A stretch of DNA of 64,000 nucleotides. Origin: Anaerobutyricum stercoris (GTDB lineage: Bacteria > Bacillota > Clostridia > Lachnospirales > Lachnospiraceae). Position numbers and translations under genes: made by a program. The DNA lies in NCBI GenBank assembly GCA_019116455.1, contig DXBR01000086.1:7778-71777 (forward strand), read 5' to 3'. The notes beneath the pieces were generated by a model that made no database searches, was not told the DNA's origin, and was given only the letters and a program-made list of their open reading frames with translations. Positions 1-8,341 of the stretch are shown piece by piece (position 1 is the first letter of the stretch; the number at the start of each line of letters is the position of its first letter).

Positions 1-889
1 GGTTCTTATGAATATCGTGCCGGCCCAGGTGGCAGGCGTGGAGAAGATCGTCATGGTGACGCCGCCGGACAAGAACGGTGAAGTGACGCCGGCGACACTG
101 GTGGCGGCTCACGAGGCGGGAGCGACCCACGTATATAAGGTAGGAGGCGCTCAGGCCATCGCGGCTCTGGCTTACGGCACGGAATCCATCGCCAAAGTGG
201 ACAAGATCGTGGGACCTGGAAACATTTACGTGGCTCTTGCCAAGAAAGCTGTGTACGGTCATGTGAGTATTGATTCCATCGCGGGACCAAGTGAGATTCT
301 GGTACTTGCCGATGAGACTGCCAACCCACGTTTTGTGGCGGCGGATTTGCTTTCCCAGGCGGAGCATGACGAGCTGGCCAGCGCCATACTGGTGACCACC
401 AGCGAAGAACTGGCCGCTCAGGTGGAAAAAGAGATTGAAGGATTCTTACAGACTCTGTCCCGGGCAGACATCATCCGGAAGTCTCTGGATAATTTCGGCT
501 ACATGCTGGTGGCGGACACCATGGAAGAGGCCATTGAGGTGACCAACAACATTGCCTCCGAACATCTGGAGATCGTCACAGCCAATCCGTTTGAAGTGAT
601 GACAAAAATCCGCAATGCGGGAGCCATCTTCCTTGGCTCTTACAGCTCCGAGCCGCTGGGCGATTACTTTGCGGGGCCGAATCACGTGCTGCCGACCAAC
701 GGCACGGCGAAATTCTTCTCCTCGTTGAGCGTGGACGATTTCATCAAGAAATCAAGTATCATTTACTATTCAAAGGAAGCGCTCCAGCCAATCCACAAAG
801 ATATCGAAACATTTGCCAAGGCGGAACATCTGACGGCTCACGCCAATTCCATCGCTGTTCGTTTTGAGGAGGAAGAGGGCAATGAGTGA
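1..889 (+). CDS. hisD: Histidinol dehydrogenase, 5' end missing
   Basis: Catalyses the last two steps of histidine synthesis, histidinol to histidine with NAD and a bound zinc. The open frame runs in from the window edge (frame starts at base 2), so only about 295 C-terminal residues of a roughly 430-residue enzyme are visible. Family hallmarks seen are AGPSEILVLADE, the AEHDELASAILVT stretch, ASEHLEIV and GPNHVLPT, the last two carrying residues expected at the active site and zinc site. The stop overlaps the hisB start by 8 bases, which indicates translational coupling within the his operon. The ATG at 8 is internal to the gene. Confidence 0.95.
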   Translation, partial: VLMNIVPAQVAGVEKIVMVTPPDKNGEVTPATLVAAHEAGATHVYKVGGAQAIAALAYGTESIAKVDKIVGPGNIYVALAKKAVYGHVSIDSIAGPSEILVLADETANPRFVAADLLSQAEHDELASAILVTTSEELAAQVEKEIEGFLQTLSRADIIRKSLDNFGYMLVADTMEEAIEVTNNIASEHLEIVTANPFEVMTKIRNAGAIFLGSYSSEPLGDYFAGPNHVLPTNGTAKFFSSLSVDDFIKKSSIIYYSKEALQPIHKDIETFAKAEHLTAHANSIAVRFEEEEGNE

Positions 890-1472
890 GAGACGGGCGC
901 ATATTGAGAGAATAACCAAAGAGACAAAGATTGTCATGGATCTGAATCTGGACGGCAGCGGACAGGCAGATATCCATACGGGCATTGGATTTTTTGACCA
1001 TATGCTGAACAGTTTTGCCCGCCATGGTTTTTTTGACCTGACCTGTCATGTGGAGGGAGATCTGGAAGTGGACTGCCATCACACCATCGAGGATACCGGC
1101 ATCGTGCTGGGCCAGGCCATCGCGGAGGCTGCCGGAGATAAGAAGGGCATCCGCCGCTACGGTAATTTCCTTCTGCCCATGGATGAGACGCTGGTGCTCT
1201 CTGCGGTGGATCTGTCCGGACGGCCGTATCTGGTCTGCGACCTGCCGTTTACAGTGGAAAAGGTCGGCGGATTTGACACAGAGATGGTGCGGGAGTTTTT
1301 CTATGCGGTGTCTTACAGCGCTGCCATGAATCTGCACTTGAAACTGATGCACGGGGTGAACAACCACCACATCATGGAAGCGGCTTTCAAGGCTTTCGCC
1401 AAGGCTCTTGATGAGGCGGTGTCCTATGACAGCCGGATCACTGATGTGCTGTCCACGAAAGGTTCCCTTTAA
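882..1472 (+). CDS. hisB: Imidazoleglycerol-phosphate dehydratase
   Basis: Cytosolic Mn-dependent dehydratase making imidazole-acetol phosphate in histidine synthesis. The ATG at 882 lies 9 bases after an AGGAGG, so the longer TTG-initiated frame at 864 is not used; this gives 196 residues, the normal monofunctional length. The metal-binding histidine motifs GFFDHML, DCHHTIED and NNHHIMEAAFKA are all present. It overlaps hisD and is followed 21 bases later by the hisIE fusion. Confidence 0.96.
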   Translation: MSERRAHIERITKETKIVMDLNLDGSGQADIHTGIGFFDHMLNSFARHGFFDLTCHVEGDLEVDCHHTIEDTGIVLGQAIAEAAGDKKGIRRYGNFLLPMDETLVLSAVDLSGRPYLVCDLPFTVEKVGGFDTEMVREFFYAVSYSAAMNLHLKLMHGVNNHHIMEAAFKAFAKALDEAVSYDSRITDVLSTKGSL

Positions 1473-1493
1473 TTGATACGGAGGAAATGTACG

Positions 1494-2783
1494 ATGGAAT
1501 ATATTAAATTGATTGCACGGATGCCGGCGGACGCCAGTCCGGAGCAGACAGAAGAAACAGCCCGGTACTTTGACAACTGCGGCGCCGATGAACTGTATTA
1601 TTATGACGCACAGTCCTTTGAAAAAGGGCAGGAAGAAGACATAAAAACCATACAGGCCATCTGCCGCAGCGCCGATATCCCGCTGAATGTCTGTGCGAAA
1701 GTGAAACGTTTTGAGGACGTGAAGAAAATGATCTACGCCGGTGCGAAGCGGGTGTTCATAAAGACAGAAGGCGAAGATAATCTTGACGCGGTGAAGGAAG
1801 CTTCCGATCGGTTCGGGGCTGACAGAATCTATCTGTATCTGGAGATGGGTAATTCGCCGGATATAGAATCTTGTCTGCTCCGCTCCAGAAAAGCGGTGGA
1901 AGAGGAAGGCTTCGGCGGTATCGTACTGGCCGGAGACTTTATGGACAGCAGTTATGTCCAGACAGCGGATTTCCTGAAAGTAAAGCTTGACGTGTCGGTC
2001 TTTATCATGGCTGAGACTGTGGATGCTGTTGTTACGTCGGATCTGCTGAAAATGAGCATGGCGTCGGGAGTGGTGCTGGGATGCCCGGAGAAGGTATCGG
2101 ATTTCATGGAGATAAAACAATATTTGAAAACACAAAAGCTCCCGGTTAACACCTTTGAGACAGCCATTGCTTTTGAGGACTTTAAATTAAACAGTGACGG
2201 CATGATTCCGGTCATCACTCAGGACTATAAAACCGGAGAGGTGCTGATGCTTGCTTACATGACAAAGGAATCTTTTGAGAAGACCATTGCCACCGGCAAG
2301 ATGACTTACTACAGCCGCAGCCGGCAGGAGCTTTGGACCAAAGGCGACACCTCCGGTCACTATCAGTATGTGAAATCACTGACGCTTGACTGCGACAATG
2401 ATACGATTCTGGCGAAGGTGGCGCAGATTGGGGCAGCCTGCCATACAGGCAGCCGTACCTGTTTCTTTAAAGAACTTGTCCGGAAGGAATATGACGACCG
2501 CAATCCGCTGGCTGTCTTCGAGGATGTGTTTGCCACGATCCTGGACCGGAAAGAGCATCCGAAGGAAGGATCTTACACCAACTACCTGTTTGACAAGGGA
2601 ATCGACAAGATTCTTAAAAAGGTCGGAGAGGAAGCGACGGAGATTGTGATTGCATCCAAGAATCCGGACGCCGAAGAATTGAAATACGAGATCTGTGATT
2701 TTCTTTATCATATGATGGTACTCATGGCGGACAGGGGCGTCACATGGAAGGATATTACAGACGAGCTGGCGCAAAGACATTAA
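1494..2783 (+). CDS. hisIE: HisF-like domain fused to phosphoribosyl-AMP cyclohydrolase / phosphoribosyl-ATP pyrophosphatase
   Basis: Trifunctional-looking chain of 429 residues. Residues about 1-210 resemble a degenerate HisA/HisF beta-alpha barrel portion. Residues about 220-325 are HisI, with TYYSRSRQELWTKGDTSG and the zinc cysteines in CDNDTI and ACHTGSRTCFF. Residues about 335-429 are HisE, with KVGEEATEIVIASKN. HisE and HisI convert PR-ATP to ProFAR. I chose the ATG at 1494 because GGAGG ends 9 bases upstream; the TTG at 1473 has no ribosome site. The barrel domain lacks an obvious full HisF active site, so it may be structural or regulatory. Confidence 0.93.
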   Translation: MEYIKLIARMPADASPEQTEETARYFDNCGADELYYYDAQSFEKGQEEDIKTIQAICRSADIPLNVCAKVKRFEDVKKMIYAGAKRVFIKTEGEDNLDAVKEASDRFGADRIYLYLEMGNSPDIESCLLRSRKAVEEEGFGGIVLAGDFMDSSYVQTADFLKVKLDVSVFIMAETVDAVVTSDLLKMSMASGVVLGCPEKVSDFMEIKQYLKTQKLPVNTFETAIAFEDFKLNSDGMIPVITQDYKTGEVLMLAYMTKESFEKTIATGKMTYYSRSRQELWTKGDTSGHYQYVKSLTLDCDNDTILAKVAQIGAACHTGSRTCFFKELVRKEYDDRNPLAVFEDVFATILDRKEHPKEGSYTNYLFDKGIDKILKKVGEEATEIVIASKNPDAEELKYEICDFLYHMMVLMADRGVTWKDITDELAQRH

Positions 2784-2824
2784 GTCACAAATTACGGATG
2801 CAGGCAAATAATAGAAAAAAATAC

Positions 2825-2853
2825 TTGCTTAATCAAAATATCGGTGTTATAGT
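2825..2853 (+). promoter_or_regulatory. Sigma-A promoter of the rimP-nusA-infB operon
   Basis: TTGCTT (2825-2830), a 17-base spacer and TATAGT (2848-2853). Transcription would begin near 2860, just before the leader hairpin. It is the only convincing promoter between hisIE and rimP. Confidence 0.75.
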
Positions 2854-2873
2854 ATAGAGGATAACGGTAGATG

Positions 2874-2901
2874 ATAAGAGTGGGCACAGGCCCACTCTTA
2901 T
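2874..2901 (+). promoter_or_regulatory. rimP leader hairpin
   Basis: A perfect 12-bp stem, ATAAGAGTGGGC against GCCCACTCTTAT, with an ACAG tetraloop, followed by TTGTTTGTG. It begins about 15 bases after the predicted transcription start. It could be a weak terminator/attenuator or a 5' stabilising hairpin. The tail is not a continuous U run, so full termination is doubtful. A GTGGGC/GCCCAC hairpin ahead of rimP is, from memory, common in Firmicutes. Confidence 0.65.
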
Positions 2902-2929
2902 TGTTTGTGTGGAAAGAGGTGAGATCAAC

Positions 2930-3391
2930 ATGAAAAGAACAGAGATTGTTGCAAGAGCAGAAGAATTGGCGGCACCGATCATTGATGAGAATGATTTTGA
3001 GCTTGTCGATGTAGAATATGTAAAGGAAGGCGCCAACTGGTATCTGCGGGTCTATGCAGACAAGGAAGGCGGCATTACTATTGATGACTGTGTACTCATC
3101 AGCCGTGCACTGGAGCAGAAACTGGATGAGGAGGACTTTATCAAAGACCCGTATATTCTGGAAGTAAGCTCTCCGGGACTGGGCAGACAGCTTAAGAAAG
3201 ATAAAGATTTCAGACGGAGTCTGGGAGAAAAGGTGGAATGTAAGCTGTACAAAGCCATTGATAAACAGAAAGAATTCGAGGGGATTCTCAAGGATTTTAC
3301 GGAAGAGACAGTGACCCTTGCCACGGACGGCGGGGATGTGGTTATAAACAGAAGTGATATTGCGGCCATACGTCTGGCCATTGATTTCTGA
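2930..3391 (+). CDS. rimP: Ribosome maturation factor RimP
   Basis: 153-residue cytosolic factor needed for 30S subunit maturation. The start is MKRTEIV at 2930, after AAAGAGGTGA; an upstream in-frame codon at 2909 is not supported. The conserved stretch DYVxSSPGLxRxL of the family appears here as ILEVSSPGLGRQL, and the C-terminal Sm-like domain is present. It is the first gene of the nine-gene translation operon. Confidence 0.94.
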   Translation: MKRTEIVARAEELAAPIIDENDFELVDVEYVKEGANWYLRVYADKEGGITIDDCVLISRALEQKLDEEDFIKDPYILEVSSPGLGRQLKKDKDFRRSLGEKVECKLYKAIDKQKEFEGILKDFTEETVTLATDGGDVVINRSDIAAIRLAIDF

Positions 3392-3420
3392 CGATACGTA
3401 TAGCAGGAGGATACGACAAA

Positions 3421-4710
3421 ATGAGTGAATTAATCGATGCTCTTAATCAGTTACAGAAAGAGAAAAATATCGAAAAAGAAGTGATCATGCAGGCAATCGA
3501 GGATTCGCTGGTGGCAGCCTGTAACAGAGACTTTGGAAAAAATGCCATCGTGAAGGTCAATATGGACAGAGAAACCGGAGATATTTCTGTTTTCGTGGAG
3601 AAGACAGTTGTGGAAGAAGTGGAAGATCCGGCCACAGAGATCAGTCTTGAAGACGCAAAGATGAGGGATTTCCATTATGATCTGGGAGATGTGGTAAACA
3701 TCGAGGTGACTCCGAAGAATTTCGGACGTATTGCTGCCCAGCACGCCAGAAGCGTTATTGTCCAGAAGATCAAAGAAGAAGAGCGGAGAGTCCTTTTTGA
3801 ACATTTCTCCCATAAAGAGAAAGATATCGTGACCGGTGTGGTACAGCGGTATAATGGAAAGAACATCTGCATCAGTCTGGATGACAAGACTGACGCCGTG
3901 CTCACCGAGAAAGAGCAGGTGAAAGGTGAGGTCTTCCATCCGACAGACCGGATTAAGTTATATATTATAGAGGTAAAGGATACTAACAAAGGACCGAAGA
4001 TTCTTGTGTCAAGAACGCATCCGGAACTGGTAAAACGTCTCTTTGAAAAAGAGGTTGCAGAAGTTTATGACGGAACTGTGGAGATTAAGAGCATAGCCAG
4101 GGAGGCCGGCTCACGTACTAAGATCGCGGTGGCGTCCAACGACCCGAATGTGGATCCGGTCGGCGCCTGCGTTGGTATCAACGGCGCCCGTGTCAATGCC
4201 ATCGTCAACGACTTAAAGGGCGAGAAGATCGATATTATCACATGGAGCGATGATCCGGCTGTTCTGATTGAAAATGCGTTAAGCCCTTCTAACGTTGTTT
4301 CTGTGGACGTTGATACAGAGGAGAAGAGCGCCCGCGTGGTTGTTCCGGATTATCAGCTTTCCCTTGCCATCGGTAAAGAGGGACAGAACGCCCGTCTGGC
4401 TGCGAAGCTGACTGGATACAAGATCGATATCAAGAGCGAGAGTCAGGCAGCCGAGCTGCAGGAAGAGCTGGATTTTGACGATTCCTTTGACGATATGGAT
4501 GATTCTTATGATGAGTACGCAGATGAAGCCGCTGGCGGCGCAGAGAACTACGACGGCGCAGACGATTACGCTGATGACAATTATGATGCAGACAGTGATG
4601 AGTATGCGGACGACGGGTATGACGAAGCTGACAGCGACGAGTACGGCGACGAGGATTACGACGAGACCGCTGCGGACAATGAGTCTGAAGAAAAGAAGTT
4701 CGAAGAATAA
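3421..4710 (+). CDS. nusA: Transcription termination/antitermination protein NusA with acidic tail
   Basis: RNA-polymerase-binding elongation factor. In order: N-terminal domain (1-125), S1 domain (about 130-200), KH1 (VGACVGINGARV) and KH2 (SLAIGKEGQNARLAAKLTG). After residue about 350 the usual ordered part ends and an 80-residue tail follows that is almost entirely Asp, Glu, Ala, Tyr and Gly. Gram-positive NusA normally stops near 350-370 residues, so the tail is an addition. The start ATG follows GGAGG (3404-3408). Located between rimP and rnpM as in most Firmicutes. Confidence 0.96.
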   Translation: MSELIDALNQLQKEKNIEKEVIMQAIEDSLVAACNRDFGKNAIVKVNMDRETGDISVFVEKTVVEEVEDPATEISLEDAKMRDFHYDLGDVVNIEVTPKNFGRIAAQHARSVIVQKIKEEERRVLFEHFSHKEKDIVTGVVQRYNGKNICISLDDKTDAVLTEKEQVKGEVFHPTDRIKLYIIEVKDTNKGPKILVSRTHPELVKRLFEKEVAEVYDGTVEIKSIAREAGSRTKIAVASNDPNVDPVGACVGINGARVNAIVNDLKGEKIDIITWSDDPAVLIENALSPSNVVSVDVDTEEKSARVVVPDYQLSLAIGKEGQNARLAAKLTGYKIDIKSESQAAELQEELDFDDSFDDMDDSYDEYADEAAGGAENYDGADDYADDNYDADSDEYADDGYDEADSDEYGDEDYDETAADNESEEKKFEE

Positions 4711-4733
4711 GAATGACTGACTGGTGACAGAGT

Positions 4734-5054
4734 ATGGGAAAAAAGATACCGTTAAGACAGTGTGTGGGCTGTCGGGAAATGAAGCCAAAAAAAGAATTGA
4801 TACGCGTTATTAAAACGCCGGAAAACGAAGTTCTCCTTGATGTGAATGGCAAGACAAACGGCCGTGGGGCTTATCTTTGTTTTTCCACCGGGTGTCTTCA
4901 GAAAGCAAAGCGTTCAAAAGGACTGGAACGTTCCCTGAAAATTGCCATTCCAGAAGAAATCTATCATCGTTTAGAGGAGGAGTTGAAGCAATTTGACACA
5001 GAGAGACAGAGTATTATCCATGCTGGGAATGGCCGCGAGGGCCGGCAGGATTGA
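4734..5054 (+). CDS. rnpM: YlxR/RnpM family RNA-binding protein (DUF448)
   Basis: 106-residue protein with the family signature: LRQCVGCREMKPKKELIRV near the N-terminus and GRGAYLC with a second cysteine pair element. In Bacillus the homologue modulates RNase P by binding its RNA. The start ATG is preceded by GGTGACAG. Its 3' end overlaps ylxQ by 62 bases, a tighter overlap than usual, so the two are probably translationally coupled. Confidence 0.92.
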   Translation: MGKKIPLRQCVGCREMKPKKELIRVIKTPENEVLLDVNGKTNGRGAYLCFSTGCLQKAKRSKGLERSLKIAIPEEIYHRLEEELKQFDTERQSIIHAGNGREGRQD

Positions 5055-5313
5055 GAGCGGCGAGTTTTCAACAGAAAAAGCTGTGAAGTCCGGCCGCGGG
5101 CGGCTGGTGATTGTGGCGGAAGATGCCTCCGACAATACGAAAAAAATGTTTAAAAATATGTGTGATTATTACAAAGTACCCCTTGTGGTCTTTGGCACAA
5201 AAGAGGAATTAGGGCATTGGATCGGGAAAGCATACAGGGCTTCCATCTGTATCTTAGATGAAGGTTTTGCAAAGGCAGTGTTGAAAAAAATTAATCTAAA
5301 TATGGAGGTGTAG
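4993..5313 (+). CDS. ylxQ: L7Ae/L30e-type RNA-binding protein YlxQ
   Basis: 106-residue L7Ae-fold protein that likely binds kink-turn RNA. The fold is indicated by MLGMAARAGRIESGE near the start and LVIVAEDASDNTKKM. I use the TTG at 4993 because GGAGGAG precedes it at the right distance and because the family has about eight residues before the LLGLA-like motif; the next ATG (5021) would remove these. Sits between rnpM and infB as in Bacillus. Confidence 0.88.
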   Translation: MTQRDRVLSMLGMAARAGRIESGEFSTEKAVKSGRGRLVIVAEDASDNTKKMFKNMCDYYKVPLVVFGTKEELGHWIGKAYRASICILDEGFAKAVLKKINLNMEV

Positions 5314-5316
5314 CGG

Positions 5317-7920
5317 ATGCCAAAAATGAGAGTACATGAAGTAGCAAAGTTATATAATAAAAGCAGTAAAGAAGTCATTGCTGCATTAAAGCAGCAGGGA
5401 GTAGAAGTACAGAGCCATATGAGCACAGTTACAGAGGAAAATGTTTCAAAATTAAAAGGAGTCTTCCAGCCGTCCGGCGCGGAGAAAAAAGTTGCTTCGG
5501 CACAGGAGAAGACCGTGGCAGAACATGGAAAACGCAGAGAGGAAGCGAAGGAAAAACCGCAGCAAAACCGCGGCGGCCGCAATAATGATAACGGAAGAAA
5601 TAATGATGGAAACCGCAGCGGCCGGGACAATCGCGGTGACGGAAAAAATGACAATCGCGGCGACAGAAATAATCGCAGCGGCAATCGCCGTCAGGACGGC
5701 GGTCGGGATAACCGCGGCGACGTAAACCGCAATGGCCGTGGTAATGACAACCGCAATAATAACCGGAATAACGAAGGTAATCGCGGAAACCGCGATGGCG
5801 GCCGCAATCAGGGCGGTCGGGGTAATGACGGCGGTCGCAGCCAGAATAACCGCGGCGGTGACGGAAATCGCCGGAATAACGACAGAAAAAACCGCAATAA
5901 ATCCATGCTGGGCGGAGATACGCCAATCAATGCAAAGGAAACAAGAAACGGAAAAGAAAACCGTCACGACATTAACAGAGAACACAGTCGGGAGAATCAG
6001 AACAGGAATGAAGATTCCAGAGATTCACGCGGCGGCCGCAACAACCGCCGGAATAATAACCGGAATAATAACTTTAATAATAACAATAATCAGAAACGGA
6101 ATAAAAATAAAGGCAAACAGCCTGTGATCCAGCAGCCGGTAAAACAGGAGGAGCCAAAGGAAGAGGTTATCCGTAATATTACCCTGCCGAACCCGGTTTC
6201 ATTAAAAGAGCTGGCTGAGGCATGTAAAGTAACCCCTGCGGCAATCATTAAGAAGCTGTTCCTGGCAGGACAGATGGTTACTATCAATACCGAGTTTACT
6301 TTTGACGAGGCGGCGGAGATTGCTCTGGAGTACAACTGTATCGCTGAGGAAGAGGTACAGGTGGATGTGATCGAGGAGCTTCTCAAAGAGGAAGAGGACG
6401 ATGAGAGCACTCTGGTGGGCCGTCCGCCGGTTGTCTGCGTTATGGGTCACGTTGACCACGGTAAAACTTCACTGCTGGATGCCATTCGTTCCACCCACGT
6501 GACTGAGGGCGAGGCCGGAGGAATCACCCAGCATATCGGTGCTTACGTGGTAAACATCAACGATGAGAAAATCACCTTCCTGGATACGCCGGGACATGAG
6601 GCGTTCACTTCCATGCGTCTTCGTGGAGCACAGGCGACAGATATCGCCGTTCTCGTGGTAGCGGCTGACGACGGCGTGATGCCGCAGACCGTTGAGGCCA
6701 TCAACCATGCAAAAGCCGCAGAGGTCGAGGTTATCGTGGCTGTCAACAAGATCGATAAAGAAGGCGCCAACGTAGAAAGAGTAAAACAGGAGCTCACCGA
6801 GTATGGTCTGATCGCCGAGGACTGGGGCGGCAGCACCGTATTTGTTCCGGTATCCGCAAAGACCGGTGAAGGTATTCAGGAACTTCTGGAAATGATTTCT
6901 CTGACAGCGGAAGTGATGGAGCTGAAAGCCAATCCGAACCGAAAGGCAAGGGGGCTTGTTATCGAAGCGAAACTTGATAAAGGACGCGGTCCGGTGGCGA
7001 CCATCCTGATTCAGAAAGGTACTCTGCGCGTAGGAGACTGCATCAATATTGGTCACGCCTACGGACGTGTCCGTGCGATGCTGGATGATAAAGGAAACCG
7101 GGTGAAATCTGCAGGCCCATCCGTACCTGTGGAGATTCTCGGATTAAACGATGTGCCATTTTCCGGCGAGGTCATGATGGCTCATGACAATGAGAAAGAA
7201 GCCCGTACTACGGCAGAAGCTTTTGTGGCATACAGCAGAGAGAAGATGCTGGAGGAAACGAAGAGCAAGCTGTCTCTGGATGACCTGTTTGATCAGATTC
7301 AGGCCGGTAATGTAAAAGAGCTGAATCTTGTTGTGAAAGCAGATGTACAGGGCTCCGTGGAAGCAGTGAAACAGAGCCTTACCAAGCTTTCCAATGAGGA
7401 GGTTATGATTAAGGTGATCCATGGCGGCGTCGGCGCGATCAATGAGTCTGACGTAACGCTTGCTTCTGCGTCCAACGCCATTATCATCGGTTTTAATGTC
7501 CGCCCGGATGCCATGGCTAAATCCGTAGCGGAGAGAGAAAAAGTCGACATGCGTCTGTATCGTGTTATCTACAACGCTATTGAAGATATTGAGGCGGCTA
7601 TGAAAGGTATGCTGGATCCGGTATTCCGAGAGAAAGTGACCGGACATCTGGAAGTCCGCCAGATTTATAAAGCTTCCGGCGTAGGAACTATCGCCGGTTG
7701 TTATGTGACAGACGGAGAGATTACAAGAAGCTCCCAGACCCGAATTGTCCGGGACGGCATTGTAATCTACGAAGGAACTCTTGCATCTTTAAAACGTTTT
7801 AAGGACGATGTGAAAGAAGTAAAATCAGGATTCGAATGTGGTCTTGTATTTGAAAAATACAACGATGTCAAAGAAGGCGACCAGGTTGAAGCCTTTGTGA
7901 TGGAGGAAGTTCCGAGATAA
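5317..7920 (+). CDS. infB: Translation initiation factor IF-2
   Basis: 867-residue GTPase that brings initiator tRNA to the 30S subunit. Residues 1-50 are an IF2_N domain. About 80-275 is a low-complexity linker built from Arg, Asn, Gly and Asp. A second IF2_N domain follows near 285-340. The G domain carries GHVDHGKT (from residue 377), DTPGHEAF and NKID. Domains II, III and the fMet-tRNA-binding C domain complete the protein. GGAGGTG sits 6 bases before the ATG. The linker is unusually Asn/Arg rich. Confidence 0.97.
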   Translation: MPKMRVHEVAKLYNKSSKEVIAALKQQGVEVQSHMSTVTEENVSKLKGVFQPSGAEKKVASAQEKTVAEHGKRREEAKEKPQQNRGGRNNDNGRNNDGNRSGRDNRGDGKNDNRGDRNNRSGNRRQDGGRDNRGDVNRNGRGNDNRNNNRNNEGNRGNRDGGRNQGGRGNDGGRSQNNRGGDGNRRNNDRKNRNKSMLGGDTPINAKETRNGKENRHDINREHSRENQNRNEDSRDSRGGRNNRRNNNRNNNFNNNNNQKRNKNKGKQPVIQQPVKQEEPKEEVIRNITLPNPVSLKELAEACKVTPAAIIKKLFLAGQMVTINTEFTFDEAAEIALEYNCIAEEEVQVDVIEELLKEEEDDESTLVGRPPVVCVMGHVDHGKTSLLDAIRSTHVTEGEAGGITQHIGAYVVNINDEKITFLDTPGHEAFTSMRLRGAQATDIAVLVVAADDGVMPQTVEAINHAKAAEVEVIVAVNKIDKEGANVERVKQELTEYGLIAEDWGGSTVFVPVSAKTGEGIQELLEMISLTAEVMELKANPNRKARGLVIEAKLDKGRGPVATILIQKGTLRVGDCINIGHAYGRVRAMLDDKGNRVKSAGPSVPVEILGLNDVPFSGEVMMAHDNEKEARTTAEAFVAYSREKMLEETKSKLSLDDLFDQIQAGNVKELNLVVKADVQGSVEAVKQSLTKLSNEEVMIKVIHGGVGAINESDVTLASASNAIIIGFNVRPDAMAKSVAEREKVDMRLYRVIYNAIEDIEAAMKGMLDPVFREKVTGHLEVRQIYKASGVGTIAGCYVTDGEITRSSQTRIVRDGIVIYEGTLASLKRFKDDVKEVKSGFECGLVFEKYNDVKEGDQVEAFVMEEVPR

Positions 7921-7949
7921 AAAAGAAAACTGACAGGAGATATTGAAAT

Positions 7950-8339
7950 ATGAGAAAAAACAGTGTAAAAAATACCCGGATAAACTCCGAGGTATTGCGG
8001 GAACTGAGCCGCATTATTTCAAGGGAAATCAAAGATCCCCGCATCTCTGCCATGACAACGGTCGTTGCCGTAGAGGTGGCTCCTGATTTAAAGACCTGCA
8101 AGGCGTATATCAGCGTTCTTGGCTCCGAAGAGGAGCAGGAGAGTACACTGGAGGGACTGAAAAATGCCCACGGGTATATCAAAAGGGAGCTGGCCCACAG
8201 CATTAATCTGCGCAATACGCCGGATATCCGGTTTATTCTGGATCAATCCATCGCGTATGGAGTAAATATGTCGAAAAAAATCGACATGATCAACGCAGAG
8301 ATGCATGAGAGAGAGAAAGCAAATGGGGAGGAGGCCTGA
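7950..8339 (+). CDS. rbfA: Ribosome-binding factor A
   Basis: 129-residue KH-fold protein that acts late in 16S rRNA processing. Diagnostic features are RINSEVLRELSRIISREIKDPR at the N-terminus (seen from residue 8) and the C-terminal IRFILDQSIAYG. Standard position directly after infB; 29 bases separate them, with AGGAG ahead of the ATG. Confidence 0.95.
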   Translation: MRKNSVKNTRINSEVLRELSRIISREIKDPRISAMTTVVAVEVAPDLKTCKAYISVLGSEEEQESTLEGLKNAHGYIKRELAHSINLRNTPDIRFILDQSIAYGVNMSKKIDMINAEMHEREKANGEEA

Positions 8340-8341
8340 CT

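Noticed and set aside
759..2135. 458-codon minus-strand frame across hisB and hisIE
   Set aside because: Fully antisense to well-conserved genes; composition and lack of domains show it is a shadow.
5429..6127. Long open frames in other frames and on the minus strand within infB
   Set aside because: They arise from the low-complexity Asn/Arg/Gly linker; their translations are repetitive and resemble no protein.
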